Below are positions 50,409 to 59,759 of a DNA stretch of 64,000 bases, in pieces (the stretch's first letter is position 1; each line of letters starts with the position of its first letter). This stretch comes from Lacibacter sp. H407. Its GTDB lineage: Bacteria > Bacteroidota > Bacteroidia > Chitinophagales > Chitinophagaceae. The translations under genes and the position numbers were made by a program. The notes beneath the pieces are model-generated. The model was not told the origin of the DNA. It did not search any database and was given only the letters and a program-made list of their open reading frames with translations. The stretch is from NCBI RefSeq assembly GCF_037892605.1, contig NZ_JBBKTU010000001.1:1674001-1738000 (forward strand). The letters run 5' to 3'.

Positions 50409-53400
50409 ATGAATAGTATTGCCCTTATACCCGAAACCTTCGAATTGAGCCAACACCTGTACTATGTACTGGTAAAGGCAGATGGCTTCTATGCAATGGC
50501 AAATCCTCATTTTTTGAATCGGTTTGGTTTACAGACAGAGGCAATGCAAAAGATACCTGCATTCAGCAGGGTACATCCCGCCGACAGGGTGGAATGCAAA
50601 GACGCACTTGAATTTTGCAGTAACGAACCCGGGAAAAGCATTTCAATTGATTTTCGTAAACCGGATTCATCAGGTAATTACATATCCACAAAGTGGGAGT
50701 TTACAGGTATTGAAAGAGACGAAGACGAAGAGCTTTACATACAGTGTGTGGGTTACGATACCATGCAAGAATTTGCCGGAAAAGAAGAATTGGCTTCGTT
50801 CAAAACGCAGATGACAACGAAAGAAGAAATGTATCAGGAGCTCCTGTCAAACGGAGTAGATGTGTTTTTTCTTACGAATAAAAAGAATGAGATCAGCTAT
50901 TGCTCTTCGAACATTACAAAAGTATTTGGGTATTCAACCGAAGATTTGATTGGCAAAAATGGATTTGAATTTGTACATCCCGATGATCTTCAGATAGCCA
51001 TCAATGCGTTCGAGAGTGAAATGCAGAATCCCGATCAGAATCAATCGGTTGATATACGCTTCAGAAAAAAAGATGGAAGTTGGTTATGGACAGAGGCAAA
51101 AGGTAAAAATCTGTTTGGCAATCCGCATATACAGTCCATGCTGCTCAATCTGAATGAGATTTCTTTGCGCAAGCAATCGGAGGATGCGTTAAAGGAGAGT
51201 GAATTGCGGTATAAATCATTTTTTAATCAACTGCCTCTTCCGCTCTTTATTATAAGTAACGATCATAAGAAAATTATTGATGTAAATGAATATGCTGTTC
51301 AGCGCTACGGGTACACACTCGATGAGTTTCTGAATCTGACATTTTGTGATCTCTTTACAGGCTCTTTTACATGCGAAGAAATTAATACGATTTATGCTGA
51401 AGGGAAAGTAACCGGACATAAAACAAAGCAAGGCGAAAAATTATTGGTTACCATTGCCCGGCATGAGATCGTATATTCTAATTTGAATGCTTATTTGATG
51501 CAGGTTACCGACGTAACAGAAACGCATCGTACCAAACAGGAAGATGAATTGGGTTTTGAGGTGTCGGAAATTCTTATTCAACCCAACCCGTTACACGTAA
51601 ACCTGAAAAACGCATTAAGCAAAATCAGAAGCTTTGCAGGTTGGAAGCTCGCAGAATTATGGATGCCAAGTTACGACGGCATGTATCTTACCTGCCAGGT
51701 AGCAGATGTTGAAAGTAATGAAGCAGATGAGTTGATCTTACATTTCATTAGCCAAACAAACGATACGGATTATCCGATATCAACTTATATAAATCAGGCA
51801 GAGCATATTTCGAATAAGCCTTATTGGATAGAAGATATTGTGAGCAGTGAATTTAAATTTAAACGCAAAGAAGCTGCTTTGTCAGCAGGTTTTCAATCAG
51901 CATTAGCGGTGCCGGTAATGAGTGATGAGCGTATGATCTGTTGTTTTTTCTTTTTGAATATACAGCCAAAAAAATACAATCGCAACGAAGGCAATCTCAT
52001 CAGCATTCTTGGAAAATTGTTTGGTGCCGAGATCGATAAACGAAGAAACAGTTTAATGCTCGATCAGTTTTTTCTGATCAGCAAAGATATTCTTACAATA
52101 GCCGGACTTGATGGGCGCTACAAACGTGTAAATCCTGCTTTTATAGAATTTAGCGGCTACTCTTCACAAGAGGCAAAAGATATTCATCCACTTAGTTATG
52201 TGCATGATTATGATAAGCCCGCTGTATTAGAAAAATTAACGGAGTTAAGCACAGGTGTAGCTGTTCCTTATTTTGAAAACAGAATTGTAACTAAATCAGG
52301 CGAAACAAAATGGATCGCATGGACTGCAACACCATTGTTAAGCGAAGGCATTGTGATCGCATCGCATCGTGATATTACAGCACAAAAAGAAGCAGCCGAA
52401 GCGTTGCAGATCAGTAATGAACGCTATGAATTTATAAAGAGAGCAGCCAATGAGGCTATTTGGGATTACGACCTTGTAAGAAAAGCAATTGTTCGCAGTA
52501 ACGGTTATAAGGTATTGTTTGGGTATGATACGGATCAGGAACATTCTGATCTTAATTTCTGGGAATCAAAACTTCATCCGCAGGATCGTGAACGTGTAAT
52601 GCATGAACTGCATGCGTTCCTTAGTCAATCCGTTTCGAACCAATGGCAATGTGAATACAGGTTTTTGAAAAGTGATGGTAACTATGCATTTGTGATGGAC
52701 AAGGGGTATCTTATTGTTGATAAAGATCAGTTACCAATTCGCCTTGTTGGATCGATGCAGGATATAACAGAGCAAAAAGAATTTGCTGAGAAACTGAAAA
52801 TCAGTAACGAGCGGTATGAGTTGGTAACAAAGGCAACCAATGAAGCTATCTGGGATCTTGATCTTGAAATAAACAATATGACCTGGAGCGAAGGTTATCG
52901 CATACTGTTTGGTCATGGCTTTGAAGATGCAGATCAGGGATTGGATTTTTGGGAAGCAAATATTCATCCCGATGAAAGAGTAGCCGTGATCGATAGCTTC
53001 AATTTATTCCTGCAACAGCATACAACGCCGCATTGGGAAAGTGAATATCGCTTTTGCAGAAAAGATGGATCGTATGCCAATGTACTTGACAAAGGCTACA
53101 TGATCTTTAACAACAAAGGAAAGCCGGTACGTATAGTAGGTGCCATGCGTGATATAACAGAACGTAAAAAACTGGAAAAAGAATTGATGCTGAAAGAACG
53201 CAGCCGTCAGTTCCAGATAGCGCAGGCCGCTGTATTTGCACAGGAGAAAGAACGGGCTGAGATAGGCAAAGAGTTACATGATAATATTGGTCAGTTGTTA
53301 ACTACTACCAAACTTTATCTCGAAATGTTGAAGAATAAACAGGCCGATTCGGATGAATTGATTGACCGTGGTACCAAGCACATCAATACAATTATTACCG

Positions 53401-53849
53401 AAGTAAGAAATCTTTCACGCTCATTGGTACCTACCAGTATCAACGATCTGGGTTTGGTTGAATCGTTAAATGATCTGATGGGCAGTATCAGGGCGTTAGG
53501 AAGTTTTGAGTTACAGTTCTACGCTACCAATACAATTGAAGATCGCATGGATGCGAATGTAAAGCTCACTATTTATCGTATTTTACAGGAACAGCTGAAT
53601 AATATTGTTCGGCACGCAGAAGCAACGAAAGTGTCAGTGGAAATGTTCCAGGAAGAAAACAAGGTGTACCTTTTCATCGCCGACAATGGAAAAGGGTTCG
53701 ATCTTAGAACAGTTAAAAAAGGGCAAGGTCTTATTAATATAAAAAGCCGTGCAGAGTTACAGGAGGGTTCATTAGAAATATTGACAACTCCCGGCCACGG
53801 TTGCAAATTGGTTATTCAAATTCCTATTAATATTTTAAAAACTACATGA
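50409..53849 (+). CDS. Multi-PAS/GAF sensor histidine kinase (HisKA_3, NarL-type)
   Basis: A 1146-residue soluble sensor kinase. By similarity of repeats, PAS/PAC modules lie at about 15-125, 145-260, 265-375, 550-665, 670-785 and 800-920. A GAF-like domain is at about 390-540 (QSALAVPVMSDERMICCFFF). The HisKA_3 dimerisation domain has the phospho-acceptor in EIGKELHDNIGQLL near residue 956, and the ATPase domain has LNNIVRHAEAT, ADNGKGFD and GQGLINI. No transmembrane helix is evident, so signals are probably cytoplasmic (redox, gases or small molecules). Overlaps its regulator by four bases (ATGA). Confidence 0.93.
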   Translation: MNSIALIPETFELSQHLYYVLVKADGFYAMANPHFLNRFGLQTEAMQKIPAFSRVHPADRVECKDALEFCSNEPGKSISIDFRKPDSSGNYISTKWEFTGIERDEDEELYIQCVGYDTMQEFAGKEELASFKTQMTTKEEMYQELLSNGVDVFFLTNKKNEISYCSSNITKVFGYSTEDLIGKNGFEFVHPDDLQIAINAFESEMQNPDQNQSVDIRFRKKDGSWLWTEAKGKNLFGNPHIQSMLLNLNEISLRKQSEDALKESELRYKSFFNQLPLPLFIISNDHKKIIDVNEYAVQRYGYTLDEFLNLTFCDLFTGSFTCEEINTIYAEGKVTGHKTKQGEKLLVTIARHEIVYSNLNAYLMQVTDVTETHRTKQEDELGFEVSEILIQPNPLHVNLKNALSKIRSFAGWKLAELWMPSYDGMYLTCQVADVESNEADELILHFISQTNDTDYPISTYINQAEHISNKPYWIEDIVSSEFKFKRKEAALSAGFQSALAVPVMSDERMICCFFFLNIQPKKYNRNEGNLISILGKLFGAEIDKRRNSLMLDQFFLISKDILTIAGLDGRYKRVNPAFIEFSGYSSQEAKDIHPLSYVHDYDKPAVLEKLTELSTGVAVPYFENRIVTKSGETKWIAWTATPLLSEGIVIASHRDITAQKEAAEALQISNERYEFIKRAANEAIWDYDLVRKAIVRSNGYKVLFGYDTDQEHSDLNFWESKLHPQDRERVMHELHAFLSQSVSNQWQCEYRFLKSDGNYAFVMDKGYLIVDKDQLPIRLVGSMQDITEQKEFAEKLKISNERYELVTKATNEAIWDLDLEINNMTWSEGYRILFGHGFEDADQGLDFWEANIHPDERVAVIDSFNLFLQQHTTPHWESEYRFCRKDGSYANVLDKGYMIFNNKGKPVRIVGAMRDITERKKLEKELMLKERSRQFQIAQAAVFAQEKERAEIGKELHDNIGQLLTTTKLYLEMLKNKQADSDELIDRGTKHINTIITEVRNLSRSLVPTSINDLGLVESLNDLMGSIRALGSFELQFYATNTIEDRMDANVKLTIYRILQEQLNNIVRHAEATKVSVEMFQEENKVYLFIADNGKGFDLRTVKKGQGLINIKSRAELQEGSLEILTTPGHGCKLVIQIPINILKTT

Positions 53850-54487
53850 TGATGGAAAAAATTACTGTACTAATTGCTGATGATCATAAACTGATCCGTG
53901 AAACCTGGAGTTTCATTTTAAACAGCGATGCACGATTTTCGGTTGTTGCACAGTGCAGCAATGGTGAGGAGGCAATTGAGATGGCACAAAAACTTCGTCC
54001 GAAAATTGCATTACTGGATATCAATATGGCACCCATGAATGGAATTGAAGCAACGGAACAGATCCGTAAGTTTTCACCTTCAACTAAAATTATTGGTGTA
54101 TCCATGCACTCGCAACCAGCTTATGTAAAGAAGCTGTTGAAACTGGGAGCTATGGGTTATGTAACCAAAAATTCTCCGCAGCAGGAAATGTTTGATGCTA
54201 TTGCAGCAGTGCACGAAGGCAAACGTTATATCTGCGCAGAAGTAAAAACCATTTTGAGCGAACAGATCTTTGAAGAAGAAAGTACAGGCGCCAACACACT
54301 TTCGTCCCGTGAGCTGGATGTGATCAAACACATTAAAGAAGGGCTTTCATCAAAAGAAATTTCAACACAGCTTAATATTTCCCTGAAAACGGTGGAAGTA
54401 CATCGCCACAATATTCTGAAGAAGCTGAACCTGAAAAACAGTGCAGCATTGGTGAATTATATTAATTCATCCGGGTTAGTGATCTAA
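53846..54487 (+). CDS. NarL/LuxR-family response regulator
   Basis: A 213-residue regulator: receiver domain with DDH at 12-14, phospho-acceptor Asp58 in ALLDINMAPMNG and Lys109-like VTKNSPQQE; then a LuxR-type HTH (LSSRELDVIKHIKEGLSSKEISTQLNISLKTVEVHRHNILKKL). It is the partner of the kinase encoded immediately upstream, whose HisKA_3 domain is the kind that pairs with NarL regulators. Targets are unknown; the two genes share an ATGA overlap and a terminator. Confidence 0.95.
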   Translation: MMMEKITVLIADDHKLIRETWSFILNSDARFSVVAQCSNGEEAIEMAQKLRPKIALLDINMAPMNGIEATEQIRKFSPSTKIIGVSMHSQPAYVKKLLKLGAMGYVTKNSPQQEMFDAIAAVHEGKRYICAEVKTILSEQIFEEESTGANTLSSRELDVIKHIKEGLSSKEISTQLNISLKTVEVHRHNILKKLNLKNSAALVNYINSSGLVI

Positions 54488-54508
54488 GCTTACTTATCTA
54501 CAATATAG

Positions 54509-54536
54509 AAGGGGTTGCAAAGGCAGCCCTTTTTTA
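54509..54536 (+). terminator. Terminator of the PAS kinase operon
   Basis: Stem AAGGGGTTGC/GCAGCCCTT (one G-T pair) followed by TTTTTT. Confidence 0.85.
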
Positions 54537-54600
54537 TTGCAGCCAGAACCGGCAGATTGTTTTTCTTTGTACTAATTCAGCACAAAGAAAATCAAAACAC

Positions 54601-55089
54601 ATGGCAGTTCGCATCTTCATTACCGGCGGCACATTCGATAAAGAATACAACGAAATTACCGGTCAGCTTTTTTTTAAAGACACACACATGCACGATCTGC
54701 TGGAAATGGGCCGTTGCCATGTGCCGGTTGAAATACGTACATTAATGATGGTGGACAGTCTTGAAATGACCAATGAGGACCGTGACTTGATCGTTCATCA
54801 ATGTATCCAGTGCGATGAAGACAAGATCATCATTACACATGGTACAGATACAATGAGTGAAACTGCAAAAGTAATTGCACAAAAAGTGACTGGTAAAACT
54901 GTGGTGCTTACAGGTGCTATGATTCCCATTAAGTTTGGTAGTAGCGATGGTTTATTTAACCTCGGCAGTGCGTTGGCCTTTGCACAATCGTTACCGCATG
55001 GGGTGTATGTGGCCATGAATGGACGTTACTTCAATTGGGATAATGTGCGCAAAAACAAACAAACAGGCATGTTTGAAGAAGTGAAATAA
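54601..55089 (+). CDS. Stand-alone asparaginase N-terminal domain protein
   Basis: A 162-residue protein matching only the N-terminal domain of L-asparaginase. The two catalytic threonine motifs are present: ITGGTFDK (Thr11) and ITHGTDTM (second Thr at 82), with the lysine-bearing LTGAMIP after them. Full asparaginases are about 330 residues; single-domain versions form a recognised group and this gene has a clean stop, so it is not simply truncated. Activity on asparagine is unproven. The -7-like TTTCTTTG at 54562-54569 may be its promoter. Confidence 0.85.
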   Translation: MAVRIFITGGTFDKEYNEITGQLFFKDTHMHDLLEMGRCHVPVEIRTLMMVDSLEMTNEDRDLIVHQCIQCDEDKIIITHGTDTMSETAKVIAQKVTGKTVVLTGAMIPIKFGSSDGLFNLGSALAFAQSLPHGVYVAMNGRYFNWDNVRKNKQTGMFEEVK

Positions 55090-55123
55090 TTATTCACTGA
55101 TATGTTTAAAAGCTACACTCCGT

Positions 55124-56734
55124 TTAATCTTTCTTCTCCAATGTTGGATAAGTAATACCCAACTGTTCTAAGTATGTATTGTATTTAGAAGGATCATAAT
55201 AATACTTCTTCAGCTGTGGCCTGAACTGTTCCATAATTTTTGTATTGAGAAAAGTTGCAGGAGGCGTATTCTTCTCAACAAATGGAATGTACTTCACATC
55301 TTTTGTTTGCACATTGTTGTGATAGTCCCATGCATCTGCAATGATCTTTGGATTGGTGAGCATATCAATTAACGTTGATGCAAGCACTTTACTTCCGTTT
55401 ACAACACCCTTGTGTGCAATAGGCGTTGCCATGGCAATACCATCGGCCCAGTTATGACCCGGTGTACCAGGAATATTGGAAGGATAGCGTAACACAACCG
55501 TTGGCACATTCCAGGCAATATCAGCAATATCATCACTACCACTGCCCCAAGAGAATTGCACGGGTCCGTTTAATGTATCAAGCTTTAAAGCCAACCCATC
55601 AATTGCATTTCCACGTTGATCTTTCTTAGGTGCACTCACTAATTTTTGCACAGCTCTTGCCAATGCCTGATCATCGTTGCTCCATGTGGGCAAGCCAACT
55701 GTTTTAATATTTTTATACATGGCTTCTGCAATGGACTTGTTGAAATGACCGGGCCATGCGGTTCCGAGTAAACGATGTTTTACAGTTGTATTCGTCATCA
55801 TGGCTGCACCATTGGCAATGCGGATACCATCATCATACATTGCTTTGATATCTTCGTATGTACGTTCACGGAAATAATACCATACAGCTGCTTTCGACGG
55901 AACAACATTCGGCTGATCGCCACCGTCAGTAACTACATAATGCGAACGTTGTGTTGGTTTGAGATGCTCCCGTTTGTAGTTCCATCCAATATTCATCAAT
56001 TCAACTGCATCCAAAGCACTTTTACCACGCCATGGTGCACCCGCAGAATGTGCAGAGCTTCCTTCAAACTGAAATTCAACGGACACTAATCCATTATTAC
56101 CGGCATCGCCCCAACTCACCCCCAGGTTGTTTCCAACATGTGTAAAGATGCAGGCATCAACATTCTTAAATAGCCCATCACGGATATACCATGCTTTGCT
56201 TCCAACCAGTTCTTCAGCAATACCGGGCCATATCATTAAGGTGCCGGGTAACTTTTCACGCTCCATAATTTTCTTTACTTCAATCGCTGAAAGAATTACC
56301 AATGGTAAACCGGAATTATGTCCTTCACCATGTCCCGGCGCATCTTCTACAATCGGACTCTTGTAAGCAACACCCGGTTTTTGCGATGCTTTTGGAATAC
56401 AATCCACGTCACTGCCTAATGCAATGAATGGTTTGCCGTTTCCCCATTTAGCAATCCATGCAGTAGGCATACCTGAAACTCCACGTTCAATGGTAAATCC
56501 ATTCTGCTCTAAAATTTTTGTGAGATAAGCACTGGTTTCAGTTTCCTGAAAACCAAGCTCAGCAAAACTGAACACCATATCAACCATTACCTGTGCATCT
56601 TTTGCTTTGCCATCAACAGCAGCCATTACTTCTTTTTTCCATGCATCTGCTTTTGTTTGAGGAATGGGTTTTGTTTGTGCAATTAATGTGGAAGTAAATA
56701 AAAGAGAAAGAAAGCTGGTAAGTATTGTTCTCAT
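55124..56734 (-). CDS. Exported M20-family amidohydrolase (AbgB/aminobenzoyl-glutamate hydrolase-like)
   Basis: A 536-residue exported metallopeptidase with a signal peptide (FLSLLFTSTLIAQ). The metal site region reads LGSDVDCIP...PIVEDAPGHGEGHNSG, an M20D pattern in which the common GHACGHD or GHGCGHN is GHGEGHN, so the cysteine is replaced by Glu. HVGNNLGVSWGDAG and HSAGAPWRGKSALDAVELM mark the remaining catalytic and dimerisation segments. Likely hydrolyses N-acyl amino acids or aminobenzoyl-glutamate type amides in the periplasm. Confidence 0.88.
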   Translation of the reverse strand: MRTILTSFLSLLFTSTLIAQTKPIPQTKADAWKKEVMAAVDGKAKDAQVMVDMVFSFAELGFQETETSAYLTKILEQNGFTIERGVSGMPTAWIAKWGNGKPFIALGSDVDCIPKASQKPGVAYKSPIVEDAPGHGEGHNSGLPLVILSAIEVKKIMEREKLPGTLMIWPGIAEELVGSKAWYIRDGLFKNVDACIFTHVGNNLGVSWGDAGNNGLVSVEFQFEGSSAHSAGAPWRGKSALDAVELMNIGWNYKREHLKPTQRSHYVVTDGGDQPNVVPSKAAVWYYFRERTYEDIKAMYDDGIRIANGAAMMTNTTVKHRLLGTAWPGHFNKSIAEAMYKNIKTVGLPTWSNDDQALARAVQKLVSAPKKDQRGNAIDGLALKLDTLNGPVQFSWGSGSDDIADIAWNVPTVVLRYPSNIPGTPGHNWADGIAMATPIAHKGVVNGSKVLASTLIDMLTNPKIIADAWDYHNNVQTKDVKYIPFVEKNTPPATFLNTKIMEQFRPQLKKYYYDPSKYNTYLEQLGITYPTLEKKD

Positions 56735-56773
56735 GCTGATTGGTTTTGGTATGATGAAGTAAATGAATGAATA

Positions 56774-57331
56774 CTAATTAAGATGTGCCATTCCCGCTTC
56801 TTTGATTTTTCCTTCAATGGGTGCAAAGAAAGAAGTGATCTGTTTAAAATCGGCTGCTTCGTCGTTTGAAGGATGAATGAGTGGGCCATAGATCACTTGT
56901 TTATTTTTAAAATCAAAACCCACTAACTGGATAGGAACATTTGCTTCTTTCGCTATGTAATAGAACCCTGTACGCAGCTTTTCAACTTTCTTTCTTGTTC
57001 CTTCGGGACTCATGGCAATGCGGAACACATCATTCTGTTTAAATTTATCAGCTACTTGCGATACCATTCCTTGCGATGAAGAACGATCAACAGGCGTGCC
57101 GCCCAATGCACGAAAAAACCAGCCGAACGCACCGTCAAACAATTCTTTTTTGCCAAGGAAATACGCTTTAGGAATGGGCGTAACATAGCGTGCTGCCAAG
57201 CCAACTACAATATCCCATGCACTGGTATGTGGCCCAACTGCTATTACCATTTTCGGTATATGATTTGGGAATGTTCCGTTTATTTTCCATCCGTTTATTT
57301 TCCACCAAAGCGAAGTGATCCAGCCAACCAT
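56774..57331 (-). CDS. 1-acylglycerol-3-phosphate acyltransferase-like protein
   Basis: A 185-residue PlsC-type acyltransferase. The HxxxxD catalytic motif is His35-Asp40 (GPHTSAWD), and the phosphate-binding motif is EGTR at 110-113 (SPEGTRKKVEKLRTG). The ATG at 57331 is preferred to the TTG-initiated extension to 57379. The short length and lack of several membrane helices fit the sub-family often annotated as 1-acyl-sn-glycerol-3-phosphate acyltransferase in Bacteroidota; it may acylate phospholipid or aminolipid precursors at the inner membrane. Confidence 0.85.
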   Translation of the reverse strand: MVGWITSLWWKINGWKINGTFPNHIPKMVIAVGPHTSAWDIVVGLAARYVTPIPKAYFLGKKELFDGAFGWFFRALGGTPVDRSSSQGMVSQVADKFKQNDVFRIAMSPEGTRKKVEKLRTGFYYIAKEANVPIQLVGFDFKNKQVIYGPLIHPSNDEAADFKQITSFFAPIEGKIKEAGMAHLN

Positions 57332-57394
57332 ACAATGCGATTTAGTGAGAAAAGGTAGGTTGAAATTTGGAAGCAACAAAAACTTAATGCAAGA

Positions 57395-58114
57395 TCAGGT
57401 TAGTGATTTGAGTACTTGCTGGCGGTACAATCTGCCAATGGGAATCTCTGTTTTTCCAATATTGATGAGTTCGCTGGTAAACGAATGAATAGATGCTGCC
57501 GAAACAATAAACGAACGATGCGTACGAATGAACTTCTGTTCCGGCAACATCGCTTCTACTGAACTGATGGATTGTTTGGTGATAATGGTTTCATTGCCTG
57601 TTACCACTTTCACATAATCTTTCATGCTTTCGATATAAAGAATATCGGAGAGCAATACTTTCATCATCTTTCTGTCGGCACGGAAATAAACAAACGCATC
57701 TTTGTGTTCGGGTTCAACAATTGAACGTTCCGTTGTGTTGCGTGTTGCAGTTTGTTGATACGCTTTATTCACTGCTTTCAAAAAACGATCGAAGCGGATC
57801 GGTTTTAATAAGTAATCCATTACATCCAACTCATAACTTTCCAATGCATATTCCGGATGCGCAGTGGTAAAAATTACTTTTGGCGGATGCGATAATGTTT
57901 TTATAAAATCGGTGCCGGACAATTGCGGCATGCGTATATCAAGAAAAATAAGGTCAACGGTATATTGCTGTAAAAAACTGATCGCCTGGATGGCATTGCC
58001 ACATTCGCCCGACAGTTGCAGCATCGGCGTATCTGCAATGTACTGTTTGATGATATCTCGTGCCGGCGGTTCATCATCAACAATCAAACAACGTATCAAC
58101 GTTTGGTCATGCAT
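57395..58114 (-). CDS. LytTR-family response regulator
   Basis: A 239-residue regulator from ATG 58114 (an ATG at 58132 would add six residues): receiver domain with DDEPPARD near 13-20 and Asp59 in LIFLDIRMP, then a LytTR DNA-binding domain (AFVYFRADRKMMKVLLSDILYIESMKDYVKVVTG, IRTHRSFIV). LytTR proteins bind pairs of 9-base direct repeats. The start overlaps the end of the LytS-type kinase gene, so the two are co-translated. A matching site lies upstream of the kinase gene at 59325-59354. Confidence 0.94.
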   Translation of the reverse strand: MHDQTLIRCLIVDDEPPARDIIKQYIADTPMLQLSGECGNAIQAISFLQQYTVDLIFLDIRMPQLSGTDFIKTLSHPPKVIFTTAHPEYALESYELDVMDYLLKPIRFDRFLKAVNKAYQQTATRNTTERSIVEPEHKDAFVYFRADRKMMKVLLSDILYIESMKDYVKVVTGNETIITKQSISSVEAMLPEQKFIRTHRSFIVSAASIHSFTSELINIGKTEIPIGRLYRQQVLKSLT

Positions 58115-59270
58115 GGGCAACGGTTCTTTCATTAGTTAAAACAGTTGTTGAAGAAACAGGTAATAATTCCAGTTCTGCTTTCAGATTCACAATAAAAACA
58201 TCCGGTTCATTAATGATCTGTAATTCATGTTTACCGGGATATAGCAGACGAAGTCGTTCCTGTACATTTTTCAATCCAATACCTGTTGGATGCATTTCAT
58301 TTGTTTGTATTTTTCCATTCAGCAGTTTCATATGAAGCAGATTGTCGTTGATGCTGATGTGTAAACTCACCCACGGATGTTCAAGCATTGTACTGGCGCC
58401 ATGTTTAAAACAATTTTCTACAAATGGTAACAATAATAATGGTGCAATTGAATATCTGTTGGCATTCGTTGGCAGATCAATTGTTACTTCCAGTTTGTTG
58501 CCGTAGCGGAGTTTTTCCAATTCAATGTAGTCGCTAATCATTTTCAGCTCTTTGCCTAATGAAACCTGTTGCTGATTACCCTCATATAAAATGTAACGTA
58601 ACATATCCGATAATTCCATCAGCATTTTGGAAGCAACAGGAGAGCTGTTGCGTGTATGCGAATAAATATTATTGAGCGTATTGAATAAAAAATGTGGATG
58701 TATCTGTGCTTTCAACACCTCTAACTGTGCTTCCATATTTTCTTTTTGCAGAATCAGGTTACGCTGTTCTTTTACATACCAGTGTTTCATTAGTTTGATA
58801 GCGGCTGCAATGCCTCCAATGGTAATACCTCCACGTAAACCGGCCAGTAACCCTAAATAGATGGAAAGTCCGATGCCACCCCTTCGGATATTGCTGATAT
58901 AGTCAGCCCCCATAATTTGCTCACGAACCCACTCAATAATTGTTAGTGAAAGAAAAGCGGCCATTCCCGATGTAATCAGAAAAAGCAACACAACCCATAC
59001 AACGGTATCAAGATATTTTTGTTTGAGTAAATATCTCGGTATCACAAAATATGCAAGTGAATACGACAGGAAAATATGCGGGACTAAATAGATAAACGAT
59101 TCGATAGATGATGACAGTAAACGTAGTGGGTAAGAATAACCGCTGCGTACCGCTACAAACGAATACAAAAAACCCTGGAATATCCACCAGAATGCCCAGA
59201 AACAGATGTGTCTTGAAAGCCGGTACCTACGTTCGTCCGAAAAAATAAAGGGATATTTTTCGATCATCAT
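58107..59270 (-). CDS. LytS/YehU-type membrane histidine kinase
   Basis: A 387-residue kinase with about four N-terminal membrane segments (for example CFWAFWWIFQGFLYSFVAV, YLVPHIFLSYSLAYFVI, TVVWVVLLFLITSGMAAFLSL and a glycine-rich LGLLAGLRGGITIGGIAAAI), then the His_kinase domain: phospho-acceptor His193 in QIHPHFLFNTLNNI and the ATPase loop IGLKNVQERLRLLY. It has no extracellular sensor domain, so the membrane part itself is likely to sense. Partner of the LytTR regulator downstream. Confidence 0.94.
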   Translation of the reverse strand: MMIEKYPFIFSDERRYRLSRHICFWAFWWIFQGFLYSFVAVRSGYSYPLRLLSSSIESFIYLVPHIFLSYSLAYFVIPRYLLKQKYLDTVVWVVLLFLITSGMAAFLSLTIIEWVREQIMGADYISNIRRGGIGLSIYLGLLAGLRGGITIGGIAAAIKLMKHWYVKEQRNLILQKENMEAQLEVLKAQIHPHFLFNTLNNIYSHTRNSSPVASKMLMELSDMLRYILYEGNQQQVSLGKELKMISDYIELEKLRYGNKLEVTIDLPTNANRYSIAPLLLLPFVENCFKHGASTMLEHPWVSLHISINDNLLHMKLLNGKIQTNEMHPTGIGLKNVQERLRLLYPGKHELQIINEPDVFIVNLKAELELLPVSSTTVLTNERTVAHA

Positions 59271-59324
59271 GCTTAAAGTTACATAGCTCTTTACGCAATA
59301 CGAAGTGATTGTACCTGTTCATCG

Positions 59325-59354
59325 ATAAACAGTCTTATTCAGTCGATAAACGGT
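59325..59354 (-). promoter_or_regulatory. LytTR-type direct repeat upstream of the LytS/LytT pair
   Basis: On the minus strand ACCGTTTAT (59354-59346), 12 bases, ACTGTTTAT (59333-59325). The published LytTR pattern is two direct copies of [TA][AC][CA]GTTN[AG][TG] 12-13 bases apart; copy 1 fits fully and copy 2 misses one position. It is 55-84 bases before the kinase ATG, suiting autoactivation. Confidence 0.75.
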
Positions 59355-59370
59355 TTTGAGCGTTGATGGA

Positions 59371-59400
59371 GAAAGGTGCCCTCGGCACCTTTCTTTTTTT
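59371..59400 (+). terminator. Plus-strand terminator without a plus-strand gene
   Basis: Perfect 10-base stem GAAAGGTGCC/GGCACCTTTC with a CTC loop and seven T, reading on the + strand. No + strand gene precedes it; the minus strand has no T run, so it is a poor terminator for the gene at 59403. Confidence 0.75.
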
Positions 59401-59402
59401 CG

Positions 59403-59759
59403 TTAGTTTTTTCGGAAGATAGACGCAATAATTTTCTCGTCTTTTATTGCAAGTTCACCCCGTTCGTATGTTGCAATGGCTTGCTCCAATGCCCGTTTCA
59501 AACGCATCTTCACTTTTGTGCGTTTGATGTTGAGGGCTACATTTTTCACTTCTTCCTCGTACACCAGGTCGTTCTGCAGATTGTAAAAATAAACAACTGC
59601 TTCTTTGGGTTGTTTCACATTGCTCTTGATCACCCAATATCCTTTTTCGGATACAAAACGAGGTGTACTAGGTTGAACGGTTTCTTCCTGCGCAAATGCC
59701 GTTACACTGCAACAGATTAAGAAGGCGGCAAGAAGGAAATTCTTCAAATTGTTAAGCAT
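59403..59759 (-). CDS. Small exported protein of unknown function
   Basis: From ATG 59759 the protein is 118 residues with a signal peptide (LLAAFLICCSVTAFAQ). The longer frame to 59867 adds residues before the signal and is rejected. The mature part has GYWVIKSNVKQPKEAVVYFYNLQNDLVYEEEV, a beta-hairpin pattern I have seen in Bacteroidota periplasmic proteins of unknown role, and a basic helical tail (TKVKMRLKRALEQAIATY). Monocistronic. The 271-base region up to the pckG promoter holds no gene I can support. Confidence 0.65.
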   Translation of the reverse strand: MLNNLKNFLLAAFLICCSVTAFAQEETVQPSTPRFVSEKGYWVIKSNVKQPKEAVVYFYNLQNDLVYEEEVKNVALNIKRTKVKMRLKRALEQAIATYERGELAIKDEKIIASIFRKN

